Source: Erysipelotrichaceae bacterium
GTDB taxonomy: Bacteria; Bacillota_I; Bacilli_A; Erysipelotrichales; Erysipelotrichaceae
Direction: 5' to 3'
Assembly (NCBI GenBank): GCA_017405675.1
Contig: JAFRAB010000046.1
Coordinates: 1-49,846, forward strand
DNA: 49,846 nucleotides
Shown here one piece after another: positions 15,879 through 23,171 of the stretch. The stretch's first letter is position 1. The number at the start of each line of letters is the position of its first letter. The notes below the pieces were generated by a model, which saw only the letters and a list, made by a program, of their open reading frames with translations, made no database searches and had not been told where the DNA came from. The position numbers and the translations under genes were made by a program.

Positions 15879-17933
15879 ATGAAAGAGTACGAAACCAAAA
15901 ACATTAAGAACGTTGTCATTTTAGGACACACCGGTTCAGGAAAGACTGAAGTTCTTGAATCTATCCTTTTCAATAATAAGATCACTGACCGTTTCGGTAA
16001 GTCTGTTGATGGAAACAGTATTATTGATAGCGATGCCGAAGAAGTAAAGCGTGGTATGTCAGTTTATACCCACGTAGTACCTGTTGAATGGAAGGGTCAG
16101 AAGATCAACTTCCTCGATACACCGGGTTATCTGGACTTCTCAGGCGAACAGACTGCAGCTATGGCAGTCGCCGATAATGCCCTTATCGTTGTTTCAGCAA
16201 AAGATGGTGTTGAATCAGGAACAATGAAGGCATATCGTTCAGTAATGGAAAAACACATGCCATTATTCTTCTTTGTTACCAGAGTTGATGAAGAAAACGC
16301 TGACTGGGACAAGGTTATTGCTGAACTGGAAAGACGCTGCAAGGCTGTTCCAGTAGTATTACCTGTAATTGAAGGCGGTAAGGTAACAGGCGTTGTTAAC
16401 GTATTATCAAAGAAAGCAATCATTAACGGCAAGGAAGCTGACATTCCAGCTAACCTCGCTGACAAGGTTGAAGAAGCATACAGCATCTTAATTGAAGCAG
16501 TAGCCATGACAGATGATGCTTTAACTGAAAAGTATCTGATGGAAGAACCTTTCACTGATGAAGAAATCATTCAGGGTCTGGGACACGGCTTACGTCACGG
16601 TACTGTAACACCAATTCTGTGCGGCAGTGCCACAAAGTATGTAGGTGTAGATACATTATTAGATGCCATCATCAATTATGCCTTAAATGCTGATAAGGTT
16701 GTTTACAAGGCAAAAGACGGCAAGGGCGAAGAGATTGATGTAAAGGTTGATCAGAACGGACCATTCGCTGCCTTCGTATTCAAGACAGTTAACGATGCAT
16801 TTGCTCAGATCTCTTATGTAAAGGTCATTTCCGGTGTCTTAAGCGCTGAAACTCCTGCTTTCAATGTAAACCAGGGCGAAAACGAAAAGATCGGTTCAAT
16901 CGTTGTAATCAGAGGCAAGAACCAGGAAAAGGTCAACAAGTTATATGCCGGTGATATCGGAGCTTTATTAAAGCTGCAGTACACTGAAACAAATGAAACA
17001 CTGGCTACAAAGGCAAACCCAATCGAACTGCCTAAGATCGAATTCCCTCACGGTATGTTAGGAAAGGCTATCTGGCCTAAGTCAAAGAACGATGAAGACA
17101 AGATGTCTTCAGGTTTAGCTAAGATCCGTGAAGAAGACCTGTCATGCCAGGTTGTCAACAATACTGAAACCAGAGAACTGGTATTATACGGTATCGGTGA
17201 CCAGCACATTGATGTTATCGTCAATAAGTTAAAGAGCAGATACAAAGTAGAAGTTGAACTGACAGAACCAAAGGTTCAGTACCGTGAAACTATCCGCGGA
17301 ACTGTAGAAGTTGAAGGTAAGCATAAGAAGCAGACAGGCGGTGCCGGACAGTATGGTGACGTTTGGATCAGATTCGAACCATGTGAAGATTCAGAAGAAA
17401 TGGTCTTCGAAGAAGCAGTAGTCGGCGGCGCTGTACCAAAGCAGTACTTCCCAGCTGTAGAATCAGGCTTAAGAGATGCCATGAACAAGGGTGTTCTGGC
17501 CGGATATAAGGTAGTTCATGTAAAGGCTACATTATTCGACGGTTCATTCCATCCGGTTGACTCCAAGGAAATCGCCTTCAAGTCAGCTGCTCGTCTGGCT
17601 TACAAAGCCGGTATGCCAAAGGCAAAACCAGCATTACTTGAACCAATCATCAAGGCTGAAGTTACAATTCCTAGTGAATATGTCGGAACCATTTATGGTG
17701 ACTTCTCCAAGAGAAGAGGCATGATCATGGATAACAGAGCCATCGATGATGAAACAACAGTAATCGTTGCTGAAGTACCAATGGGAGAAATGGTTAACTA
17801 TGCAACTGAGTTACGTTCTATGACTCAGGGCAACGGTTCATATCTCCAGGAATTCATCAGATATGACTATGCTCCTCAGATGGTAGCTGATAAGGTTATC
17901 GCTGAAGCTAAGATCGAGGACGACGAAGACTAA
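15879..17933 (+). CDS. EF-G-like translational GTPase (FusA paralogue)
   Basis: 684 aa with all EF-G domains in order: GTPase domain (1-270), domain II, domains III-V (QTGGAGQYGDVWIRFEPCE in domain IV). Several GTPase motifs differ from true EF-G: the P-loop is GHTGSGKT (16-23) instead of AHIDAGKT, G3 is DTPGYLDF with tyrosine at 84 in place of the catalytic histidine, and G4 is TRVD (134-137) rather than NKMD. These changes mark the EF-G-like paralogue family, whose role is not settled; ribosome binding is likely, canonical translocation less so. Codon use is strongly biased, suggesting high expression. It follows the ankyrin gene by 12 bases, with GGAGAGGG as ribosome binding site. Confidence 0.9.
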   Translation: MKEYETKNIKNVVILGHTGSGKTEVLESILFNNKITDRFGKSVDGNSIIDSDAEEVKRGMSVYTHVVPVEWKGQKINFLDTPGYLDFSGEQTAAMAVADNALIVVSAKDGVESGTMKAYRSVMEKHMPLFFFVTRVDEENADWDKVIAELERRCKAVPVVLPVIEGGKVTGVVNVLSKKAIINGKEADIPANLADKVEEAYSILIEAVAMTDDALTEKYLMEEPFTDEEIIQGLGHGLRHGTVTPILCGSATKYVGVDTLLDAIINYALNADKVVYKAKDGKGEEIDVKVDQNGPFAAFVFKTVNDAFAQISYVKVISGVLSAETPAFNVNQGENEKIGSIVVIRGKNQEKVNKLYAGDIGALLKLQYTETNETLATKANPIELPKIEFPHGMLGKAIWPKSKNDEDKMSSGLAKIREEDLSCQVVNNTETRELVLYGIGDQHIDVIVNKLKSRYKVEVELTEPKVQYRETIRGTVEVEGKHKKQTGGAGQYGDVWIRFEPCEDSEEMVFEEAVVGGAVPKQYFPAVESGLRDAMNKGVLAGYKVVHVKATLFDGSFHPVDSKEIAFKSAARLAYKAGMPKAKPALLEPIIKAEVTIPSEYVGTIYGDFSKRRGMIMDNRAIDDETTVIVAEVPMGEMVNYATELRSMTQGNGSYLQEFIRYDYAPQMVADKVIAEAKIEDDED

Positions 17934-17956
17934 TTTTCAGTTAAAAAGAAGTTAAG

Positions 17957-17988
17957 AGACTGCAGTTTATCTGCAGTCTTTATTATTT
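17957..17988 (+). terminator. intrinsic terminator after the EF-G-like gene
   Basis: AGACTGCAG and CTGCAGTCT form a perfect nine-bp stem with a five-base loop, then a T-rich tail. Confidence 0.85.
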
Positions 17989-18074
17989 GCACTACTTTAG
18001 AGGAACTCTAACGTTTAAATAATTGTTATCTTCAGATATAAAATCCCGTTGAGTTTTCCAAATATCACGGATAG

Positions 18075-18083
18075 TGATAAAAT
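18075..18083 (+). promoter_or_regulatory. extended -10 of a probable leaderless promoter
   Basis: TGATAAAAT (TG extension plus TAAAAT) ends six bases before the ATG at 18090, so the mRNA should begin at the start codon. No good -35 and no Shine-Dalgarno sequence are seen. Confidence 0.6.
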
Positions 18084-18089
18084 GAAGAC

Positions 18090-18641
18090 ATGAAAAAACT
18101 GTTAATGATTATCATGGCATTGCTGGTATTAGGCGGATGCCGGAAGAATATAGTATATGATCAGCGGGATGGTGAACTGGCTGACATGAGCTGGTATGAA
18201 ATCGAAGACGGCAGTTTTTGCTACGCAGATATTGAAACCTTCAGAAAGCTGTTTGCCGATAAGAAAACAACAATTGTCTATATAGGTTATGAAGAATGCC
18301 CTTGGTGCCGGGAACTGTGTCCTGTACTTGATGAGTATCTGAAAGAGTATGAGTTTAAAGCATACTATTATGACATTCAGATAGGTGATAACGGTTCAAC
18401 GGAAAACCTTACCGAAATAGAACAGATGCTGCTTGAAAAACTGGAGAAGGATGAAGATGGTAAACCGATACTTTATTCTCCTACAATTGTATATCTGCAG
18501 CAGGGCAAGGTTTACCGGCTGCATGAAGGTACTGTTAACTCACACAATGCGCGTGAAAGAAAAATGACGGAAAGAGAAATGGAAAGGCTTCGCTTCCAGC
18601 TCAGCAAAGAGTTTGAAGGAATGATGGGAAAATATGAGTAA
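18090..18641 (+). CDS. thioredoxin-like lipoprotein with CPWC motif
   Basis: 183 aa. Residues 1-17 form a lipoprotein signal ending in lipobox LGGC (C17). A thioredoxin-like fold follows: strand TIVYIGYEEC leading to CPWC (70-73, redox-active), a further C77, and the cis-proline region SPTIVYL near 140. It should sit outside the cytoplasmic membrane and perform thiol-disulfide exchange or bind a thiol ligand. No ccdA- or dsbD-like membrane partner is nearby. It opens a four-gene operon and overlaps the kinase gene by eight bases. The mRNA appears leaderless. A role as a bacteriocin-accessory-like protein is another option, since those also carry short Trx folds. Confidence 0.82.
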   Translation: MKKLLMIIMALLVLGGCRKNIVYDQRDGELADMSWYEIEDGSFCYADIETFRKLFADKKTTIVYIGYEECPWCRELCPVLDEYLKEYEFKAYYYDIQIGDNGSTENLTEIEQMLLEKLEKDEDGKPILYSPTIVYLQQGKVYRLHEGTVNSHNARERKMTEREMERLRFQLSKEFEGMMGKYE

Positions 18642-19578
18642 GATTTATGTTATTGGCGGTGCCAATGTAGATATTTCAGCAAGAAGTTTTAATCAGATAG
18701 TTGATTATGATTCCAATCCGGGAAAAGTAAGCTACAGTTTCGGCGGAGTAGCTCATAACATTGCCAGAAACCTTTCCAATATCGGATGCAAGGTAAATTA
18801 CATTACCGCTTTTTCCAATGATAATTTTGGCCGTCAGCTGGTCGAATCAATGCGTAACAGCAATATAAGCATTGAAAATTCACAGTTCTTTGATGATCAG
18901 ACAACTTCACTATATCTGGCAGTGGTAGAACCTAACGGAGATATGAAAGTGGCTATTGCTGATATGGAAATACTGTCACATCTGGATATCAGTAAACTGG
19001 AACCAGTTCTGAAGTCCTTAGGTAAAGATGATATTCTGGTTCTGGACACCAACTTGACTGTCGAACAGATAGGACAACTGATCAACATGGCTGACTGTCA
19101 TATATTTGTTGATCCTATCAGCACGGCCAAAGCTGTCAAGATATCAGGATATCTGGATAAACTGGACATGCTGAAGCCTAACCGTCTGGAAGCTGAGATC
19201 CTTTCCGGACTGAAACTGGAAAATGTAGATGACTATCTGCCGGTTCTTGACTGGTTTATAGAAAAAGGCTGCAGGAATATCGTTATCAGCATGGGTAAGG
19301 ATGGTCTGATCGGCAGTAACGGTAATGAAGCATACCATCTCAGCAATACCAGAGTAGAGATAGTAAATACAACCGGTGCCGGGGATGCCTTCATGGCTGG
19401 ATATGTATACCGGCAGCATCATGGCTGCAGTTTTCTTGAATCACTGAAATATGCTTTGGCTAATTCAGCTATCGCTTTGATAAGTCTGGACACTGTCAAT
19501 AGTGAAAACAGTGAAGAGATGTTGAAAAAGTATTACGAAAAGGTAGAAAAAGAATCACAGGTAACGGTATTGAAATAA
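18634..19578 (+). CDS. PfkB-family kinase, pseudouridine kinase-like
   Basis: 314 aa ribokinase-fold enzyme. The N-terminal signature GGANVDISARS, the substrate-binding GGVAHNIARNL and the C-terminal anion hole/catalytic NTTGAGDAFMAGY are all present. The order and wording (DSNPGKV, SLYLAVVEPNGDM) are closest to PsuK, which phosphorylates pseudouridine at the 5' position, but psuG, its usual partner, is not in the window, so the substrate is open. It is cytoplasmic, while both flanking genes encode exported lipoproteins. It overlaps both neighbours by a few bases, so all are translated from one mRNA. Confidence 0.85.
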   Translation: MSKIYVIGGANVDISARSFNQIVDYDSNPGKVSYSFGGVAHNIARNLSNIGCKVNYITAFSNDNFGRQLVESMRNSNISIENSQFFDDQTTSLYLAVVEPNGDMKVAIADMEILSHLDISKLEPVLKSLGKDDILVLDTNLTVEQIGQLINMADCHIFVDPISTAKAVKISGYLDKLDMLKPNRLEAEILSGLKLENVDDYLPVLDWFIEKGCRNIVISMGKDGLIGSNGNEAYHLSNTRVEIVNTTGAGDAFMAGYVYRQHHGCSFLESLKYALANSAIALISLDTVNSENSEEMLKKYYEKVEKESQVTVLK

Positions 19579-20006
19579 TGAAGATAAAAAGATTGATTTT
19601 ATTACTGGTATTACTGCTGGTAATGACAGGATGTTCCAAAGGGAAGATCGTAGAAAAAAAGGCTCCTGATATCATTGAGATGTTTGATAACAAAGAGTCT
19701 TTTGTCATGTATGCCGGAACCAGTGACTGCGAAAACTGCAAGGAATTCAAGGATATTCTTGGACAGGTTTTAAATGATTACCGGCTGACGGTTTATTACT
19801 TCCCGGCGGACGATTATGAAGATGAAGATGTTAAGAATCTGATTTATAATTATCTATATAAGCTGCAGTGGACACCGACTGTATATATTGTTGAAAACGG
19901 TAAGGTCGTCAACATCAATGAGAATGAAGATAATACGCTGATGTCCATTCCGGCATTGACAACGTGGTTGAAGAGCAATGGAGCAATTAAAGAAAGTTCT
20001 GACTAA
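19578..20006 (+). CDS. thioredoxin-like lipoprotein with CENC motif
   Basis: 142 aa. Lipoprotein signal with lipobox MTGC (C19), then a compact thioredoxin-like domain: SFVMYAGTSDC leading to CENC (51-54) and TPTVYIVENGKV (P100 as the cis-proline). It is shorter than the CPWC paralogue at 18090 and differs in the residues between the cysteines, which should change the redox potential. The start codon overlaps the kinase stop (TAATG). It should be an extracytoplasmic thiol protein. Two different such lipoproteins in one operon suggest a relay or a ligand-handling pair. Confidence 0.82.
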   Translation: MKIKRLILLLVLLLVMTGCSKGKIVEKKAPDIIEMFDNKESFVMYAGTSDCENCKEFKDILGQVLNDYRLTVYYFPADDYEDEDVKNLIYNYLYKLQWTPTVYIVENGKVVNINENEDNTLMSIPALTTWLKSNGAIKESSD

Positions 20007-20769
20007 GGATGATCTGGTCAGGCAGCTCAGAAAACTGGGCGTACAGGAAGATATGATCATTGAAGTGCATTGTGCAATGCACGCTTTTGGTTATGTTATC
20101 GGTGGTGCCCAGACTGTAGTTGATGCTTTACTGGAAGCAGTGGGACCGGATGGTACGGTGGTAATGACCATACAGGCTTCTGACAATACGGAGCCTTCTT
20201 TCTGGATAGCCCCGCCAATTAACCGCAGTTTATGGAAAACGGTCAGAGAGACAACCCCGCCGTATAAACCTGATGAAACGGAATTCCGCATGATGGGATC
20301 TGTAGTCAGAAACTTCAACAGAAGAAAAGGGGTGTGGCGTTCAAATCATCCTTGCTGTGCCTTTGCTGCTTACGGAAAATATGCGGAAATAATAACCAAG
20401 GAACATGAAATGAATTTCCCTCTGGGTGACAAGAGCCCGCTTGGCGTAATGTACATGCTGCCGACTTACATTCTTTTACTGGGAGTTGGCTATGATAACT
20501 GTACAGGCATGCATCTGGGAGAAACGCGTTCCAATGTCCGCCGCATCTTCCTGCAGGGCTCAGCTGTTGAAGAAAACGGCAAACGTAAATGGGTCAGATA
20601 TATGGATTACGCTCTTAACTCGGATGAATTTGCTGAGATCGGCCAGAAAATGGAACAACAGATAAATATCAAAAAGGGAAAGATAGGTAATGCTGAATGC
20701 CGACTGTTCTCCTTTAAGGAAGCTGTTGATTTCACTGATGAATATCTGAAGGAAAAGTATCCAATGTAA
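19978..20769 (+). CDS. AAC(3)-family aminoglycoside-type N-acetyltransferase
   Basis: 263 aa, the normal length of the AAC(3)/YokD family, which uses acetyl-CoA and is unrelated to GNAT. Matching blocks are VHCAMHAFGYVIGGAQTVVDAL (start near 30, H31), SNHPCCAFAAYG, GDKSPLGVMYML and LLLGVGYDNCTGMHLGE, which contains the catalytic histidine. It lacks a signal peptide. Natural substrates of chromosomal members are often not aminoglycosides, so resistance is not implied. It overlaps the preceding lipoprotein gene by 29 bases, indicating tight coupling; a start slightly downstream cannot be excluded. It closes the operon. Confidence 0.85.
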   Translation: MEQLKKVLTKDDLVRQLRKLGVQEDMIIEVHCAMHAFGYVIGGAQTVVDALLEAVGPDGTVVMTIQASDNTEPSFWIAPPINRSLWKTVRETTPPYKPDETEFRMMGSVVRNFNRRKGVWRSNHPCCAFAAYGKYAEIITKEHEMNFPLGDKSPLGVMYMLPTYILLLGVGYDNCTGMHLGETRSNVRRIFLQGSAVEENGKRKWVRYMDYALNSDEFAEIGQKMEQQINIKKGKIGNAECRLFSFKEAVDFTDEYLKEKYPM

Positions 20770-20796
20770 AAAGGATTTGATACCAAATCCTTTTTT
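20768..20796. terminator. bidirectional intrinsic terminator
   Basis: AAAAAGGATTTG pairs with CAAATCCTTTTT around a four-base loop, with T runs on both sides. It separates the convergent AAC(3)-like and fRMsr genes. Confidence 0.9.
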
Positions 20797-20798
20797 GT

Positions 20799-21266
20799 TT
20801 ATACAGATGTTTTTTCCAGAGATCTTTCAATAATGTGAGCGATTATTTCCAGATATTTCTGATCAGTTTCATCAAATCTTTCCAGTAATGGAGAGTCTAT
20901 GTCCAATACTCCATACAGTTTATTGTTGACGTACAGAGGAATGACTATTTCTGAGTTTGATGCGCTGTCACAGGCAATGTGGCCAGGAAATTCATGAACA
21001 TTCTTGACAAGAACGGTACGGTTTTCGCTGGCGGCAGTTCCGCAGACGCCTTTTCCCATTTCGATGACTTCACATGCTACCTTGCCCTGGAAAGGACCCA
21101 GAATAAGCTTTTCGTCAAGAAAGAGATAATAGCCGACCCAGTTAAGATCAGCCAGGTTGTCCATTATCAGAGCAGATGTATTTGACAACAGAGTTATTGA
21201 GTATTTCTGATCAGCAGCGATTCCTTCAGTCTGAAGGACAAGGTTTTCATATATTTCGTTTTTCAT
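20799..21266 (-). CDS. free methionine-(R)-sulfoxide reductase (GAF domain)
   Basis: 155 aa single GAF domain of the fRMsr (MsrC) family, which reduces free methionine-R-sulfoxide with thioredoxin electrons. The three conserved cysteines are C65, C75 and C99, with spacings of 10 and 24 that equal those of E. coli C84, C94 and C118. WVGYYLF and LDIDSP are also family motifs. Cytoplasmic. No Shine-Dalgarno sequence is present: extended -10 TGTTATAAT ends seven bases before the ATG, so the mRNA is likely leaderless. It is divergent from thiT. Confidence 0.9.
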   Translation of the reverse strand: MKNEIYENLVLQTEGIAADQKYSITLLSNTSALIMDNLADLNWVGYYLFLDEKLILGPFQGKVACEVIEMGKGVCGTAASENRTVLVKNVHEFPGHIACDSASNSEIVIPLYVNNKLYGVLDIDSPLLERFDETDQKYLEIIAHIIERSLEKTSV

Positions 21267-21273
21267 ATTCAGT

Positions 21274-21282
21274 ATTATAACA
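21274..21282 (-). promoter_or_regulatory. extended -10 of a probable leaderless promoter (fRMsr)
   Basis: On the minus strand TGTTATAAT, hexamer at 21279-21274, is followed by seven bases and then the ATG at 21266. The predicted start of transcription is within one base of the start codon. Confidence 0.6.
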
Positions 21283-21297
21283 CGAACAATGATTATG

Positions 21298-21326
21298 TTG
21301 GATTAATTTGAATAAGAGTATATAAT
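21298..21326 (+). promoter_or_regulatory. thiT promoter
   Basis: TTGGAT (21298-21303), a 17-base spacer and a perfect TATAAT (21321-21326). Transcription should start about 21333, at the beginning of the riboswitch. Confidence 0.75.
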
Positions 21327-21333
21327 TAAATAT

Positions 21334-21403
21334 GGACAGGGGTGCGAAAGCTGAGAGTTACCCTTAGTACCTGATCTAGTTAGTACTAGCGTAGGGAGTT
21401 CCT
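21334..21403 (+). ncRNA. TPP riboswitch (THI element)
   Basis: The conserved TPP aptamer blocks occur in order: GGGGTGC (21339-21345), GCTGAGA (21350-21356), ACCCTT, CCTGATC and GCGTAGGGA (21389-21397). It lies directly upstream of thiT and should shut it off when thiamine pyrophosphate is plentiful. The strong ribosome binding site AGGAGGT (21417-21423) sits opposite a C-rich tract (ACCCCCC), followed by seven T, so the switch probably hides the ribosome binding site, with termination as a second possibility. Confidence 0.95.
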
Positions 21404-21431
21404 TGAGACCCCCCACAGGAGGTGTTTTTTT

Positions 21432-21944
21432 ATGAAGAATAACAGTACTAGAGACATAGTCTACATGGCATTATATGCTGCATTATTCGTTGCACTTGAT
21501 TTTGTCACCAACACATTCAATCTGCTGCCTATGCCGCAGGGCGGGCATCTGGGGCTTGGCACAATTGCTTTGATTCTGGCCAGCTATCATCTGGGATGGA
21601 AAAAAGGCACTGTTGTATGTCTTGCCAGTAACCTGTTAATGTATATTACCGGTTCAATGAATTTCTACGGCAGTGTCATTTCACTTTTCTTTGACTATAT
21701 CATTGCATATACAGCTTATGGTTTCAGCAGCTGTTTCCCGAACATCAAGTATTTCTACAGCGGCATCATCATTACCAGCCTGATCAGACTGGCATGCTCC
21801 ACATACAGCGGTATCGCTGCCTTTGGATCACCTTTCATGGCTTCACTTTCATACAATGCCGGATACATTATTCCGACAATGCTCGTTGATGCCATTGTTG
21901 TTCCGCTGTTATACGAAAGACTGAAACCGATTGTTAAAAAATAG
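21432..21944 (+). CDS. thiT: ThiT, thiamine-specific S component of an ECF transporter
   Basis: 170 aa with about six membrane segments. It binds thiamine and works with the shared EcfA-EcfA'-EcfT energizing module, which is not in this window. Family signatures are LPMPQGGHLGLGTIAL near 32-47, DYIIAYTAYGF in the middle and SLSYNAGYIIPTMLVDA near the C-terminus, where ThiT proteins carry their thiamine-binding aromatic and asparagine residues. The TPP riboswitch directly upstream independently supports the assignment. The DUF402 gene follows eight bases later and may share the transcript. Confidence 0.93.
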   Translation: MKNNSTRDIVYMALYAALFVALDFVTNTFNLLPMPQGGHLGLGTIALILASYHLGWKKGTVVCLASNLLMYITGSMNFYGSVISLFFDYIIAYTAYGFSSCFPNIKYFYSGIIITSLIRLACSTYSGIAAFGSPFMASLSYNAGYIIPTMLVDAIVVPLLYERLKPIVKK

Positions 21945-21952
21945 GAGGGAAT

Positions 21953-22483
21953 ATGATCCCTGAAGAAGGAACATATGTCAGTATCATAAGTTATAAACAT
22001 GACGGTCATATCAGACGTAACTGGGACCGGGGTTTTGTTCTGGAAGCAAACGATAAACAGTTCATTATCGTTACCAACAAAACCTGGGTTCAGGATGATG
22101 ACGGTCATAAATGGTATACAAGAGAACCGGCTATCTGTTATTTCTATACAGACAAATGGTATAACGTCATAGCCATGCTCAGAGAGACAGGAACATATTA
22201 TTACTGTAATCTGGCTTCTCCGGTTCTTTATGATGGCAAGGCCGTAAAATATATTGACTATGACCTTGATTACAAGATCTTCCCGGATGGGACAACGCTT
22301 CTTCTTGATGAAGATGAATACCGGGAACATTCCAGAGAGATGAATTACCCAGAGGAAATCGACGGGATCCTGAAAAAATATCAGAAAGAGCTTCTTGAAA
22401 TGTATCGGCGAAAAGAAGGAAGCTTTTCACATCAGGATAATGAGGAGAGGTTCCAGCAGTATTTGGAAAAACTGTCCAAATAA
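21953..22483 (+). CDS. DUF402 protein, nucleoside tri-/diphosphate phosphatase-like
   Basis: 176 aa. Matches the DUF402 family represented by the staphylococcal phosphatase Ntdp (SA1684): SYKHDGHIRRNWDRGFVL, WYTREPAICYFY, NVIAMLRETGTYYYCNLASP and YIDYDLDYKIFPDG contain the conserved acidic and tyrosine residues that bind metal and phosphate. The family hydrolyses nucleoside tri- and diphosphates. AGGAGGG ribosome binding site, eight bases after thiT, so it may be under partial TPP control; a separate function is more likely than a thiamine role. Confidence 0.88.
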   Translation: MIPEEGTYVSIISYKHDGHIRRNWDRGFVLEANDKQFIIVTNKTWVQDDDGHKWYTREPAICYFYTDKWYNVIAMLRETGTYYYCNLASPVLYDGKAVKYIDYDLDYKIFPDGTTLLLDEDEYREHSREMNYPEEIDGILKKYQKELLEMYRRKEGSFSHQDNEERFQQYLEKLSK

Positions 22484-22508
22484 TATACAATAAAGGCAGA
22501 GGTACAAC

Positions 22509-23171
22509 ATGAAAAAAGTAATAGCCATAGTTGATGATGAAAGAGATCTTAATGAGCTGATGAAGAGCTATCTGGAAAAGGAAGGATATGAGGTAAGATC
22601 ATATTATTCCTATGAGCAAGCTCTGAAACATGCTTATGACGATGACATTCATCTCTGGATGCTTGATATCATGCTTGATGAGAAGAGCGGATTTGACCTG
22701 TTTGAAATCATCAAGAGACAGGACCGTGAAATTCCGGTTGTTTTCGTCAGTGCCCGTGATAAGGAATTTGACCGTATCATCGGACTTGAAAAGGGCAGTG
22801 ATGACTACATAACAAAGCCTTTCAACATGAAGGAAGTAGTCTTAAGGATCAACAATATCATGAGACGTTCATACCGTGAAGATATGCTTCTGGAAGTAGA
22901 CGGTTATCTGATCGATGAAAAACAGAGAAAGGTTTCCTCACCGAAGCTTGATACTGATATTGAACTGACTACCAAGGAATTTGAACTGCTTGTTTTATTT
23001 GTACATAATAAGGGAAATGCCTTTTCCCGTGAGGATATTCTCAACAAGGTATGGGGATCGGATTACTTCGGATCTGACCGTGTCGTTGATGACACACTGC
23101 GCAGACTCAGAAAGAAACTTCCTGATCTCAGCATTCATACCTTATATGGATTTGGTTACAGGTTAGATTAA
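22509..23171 (+). CDS. OmpR/PhoB-family response regulator
   Basis: 220 aa. Receiver domain (1-120) with acidic pocket D9/D10, phospho-acceptor D53 in LWMLDIMLDE and lysine in TKPF near 103, then a winged-helix DNA-binding domain ending VVDDTLRRLRKKLPD and YGFGYRLD. Partner of the histidine kinase encoded immediately downstream (stop and start overlap as TTAATG). The stimulus and target genes are unknown. AGAGG ribosome binding site. Confidence 0.93.
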   Translation: MKKVIAIVDDERDLNELMKSYLEKEGYEVRSYYSYEQALKHAYDDDIHLWMLDIMLDEKSGFDLFEIIKRQDREIPVVFVSARDKEFDRIIGLEKGSDDYITKPFNMKEVVLRINNIMRRSYREDMLLEVDGYLIDEKQRKVSSPKLDTDIELTTKEFELLVLFVHNKGNAFSREDILNKVWGSDYFGSDRVVDDTLRRLRKKLPDLSIHTLYGFGYRLD

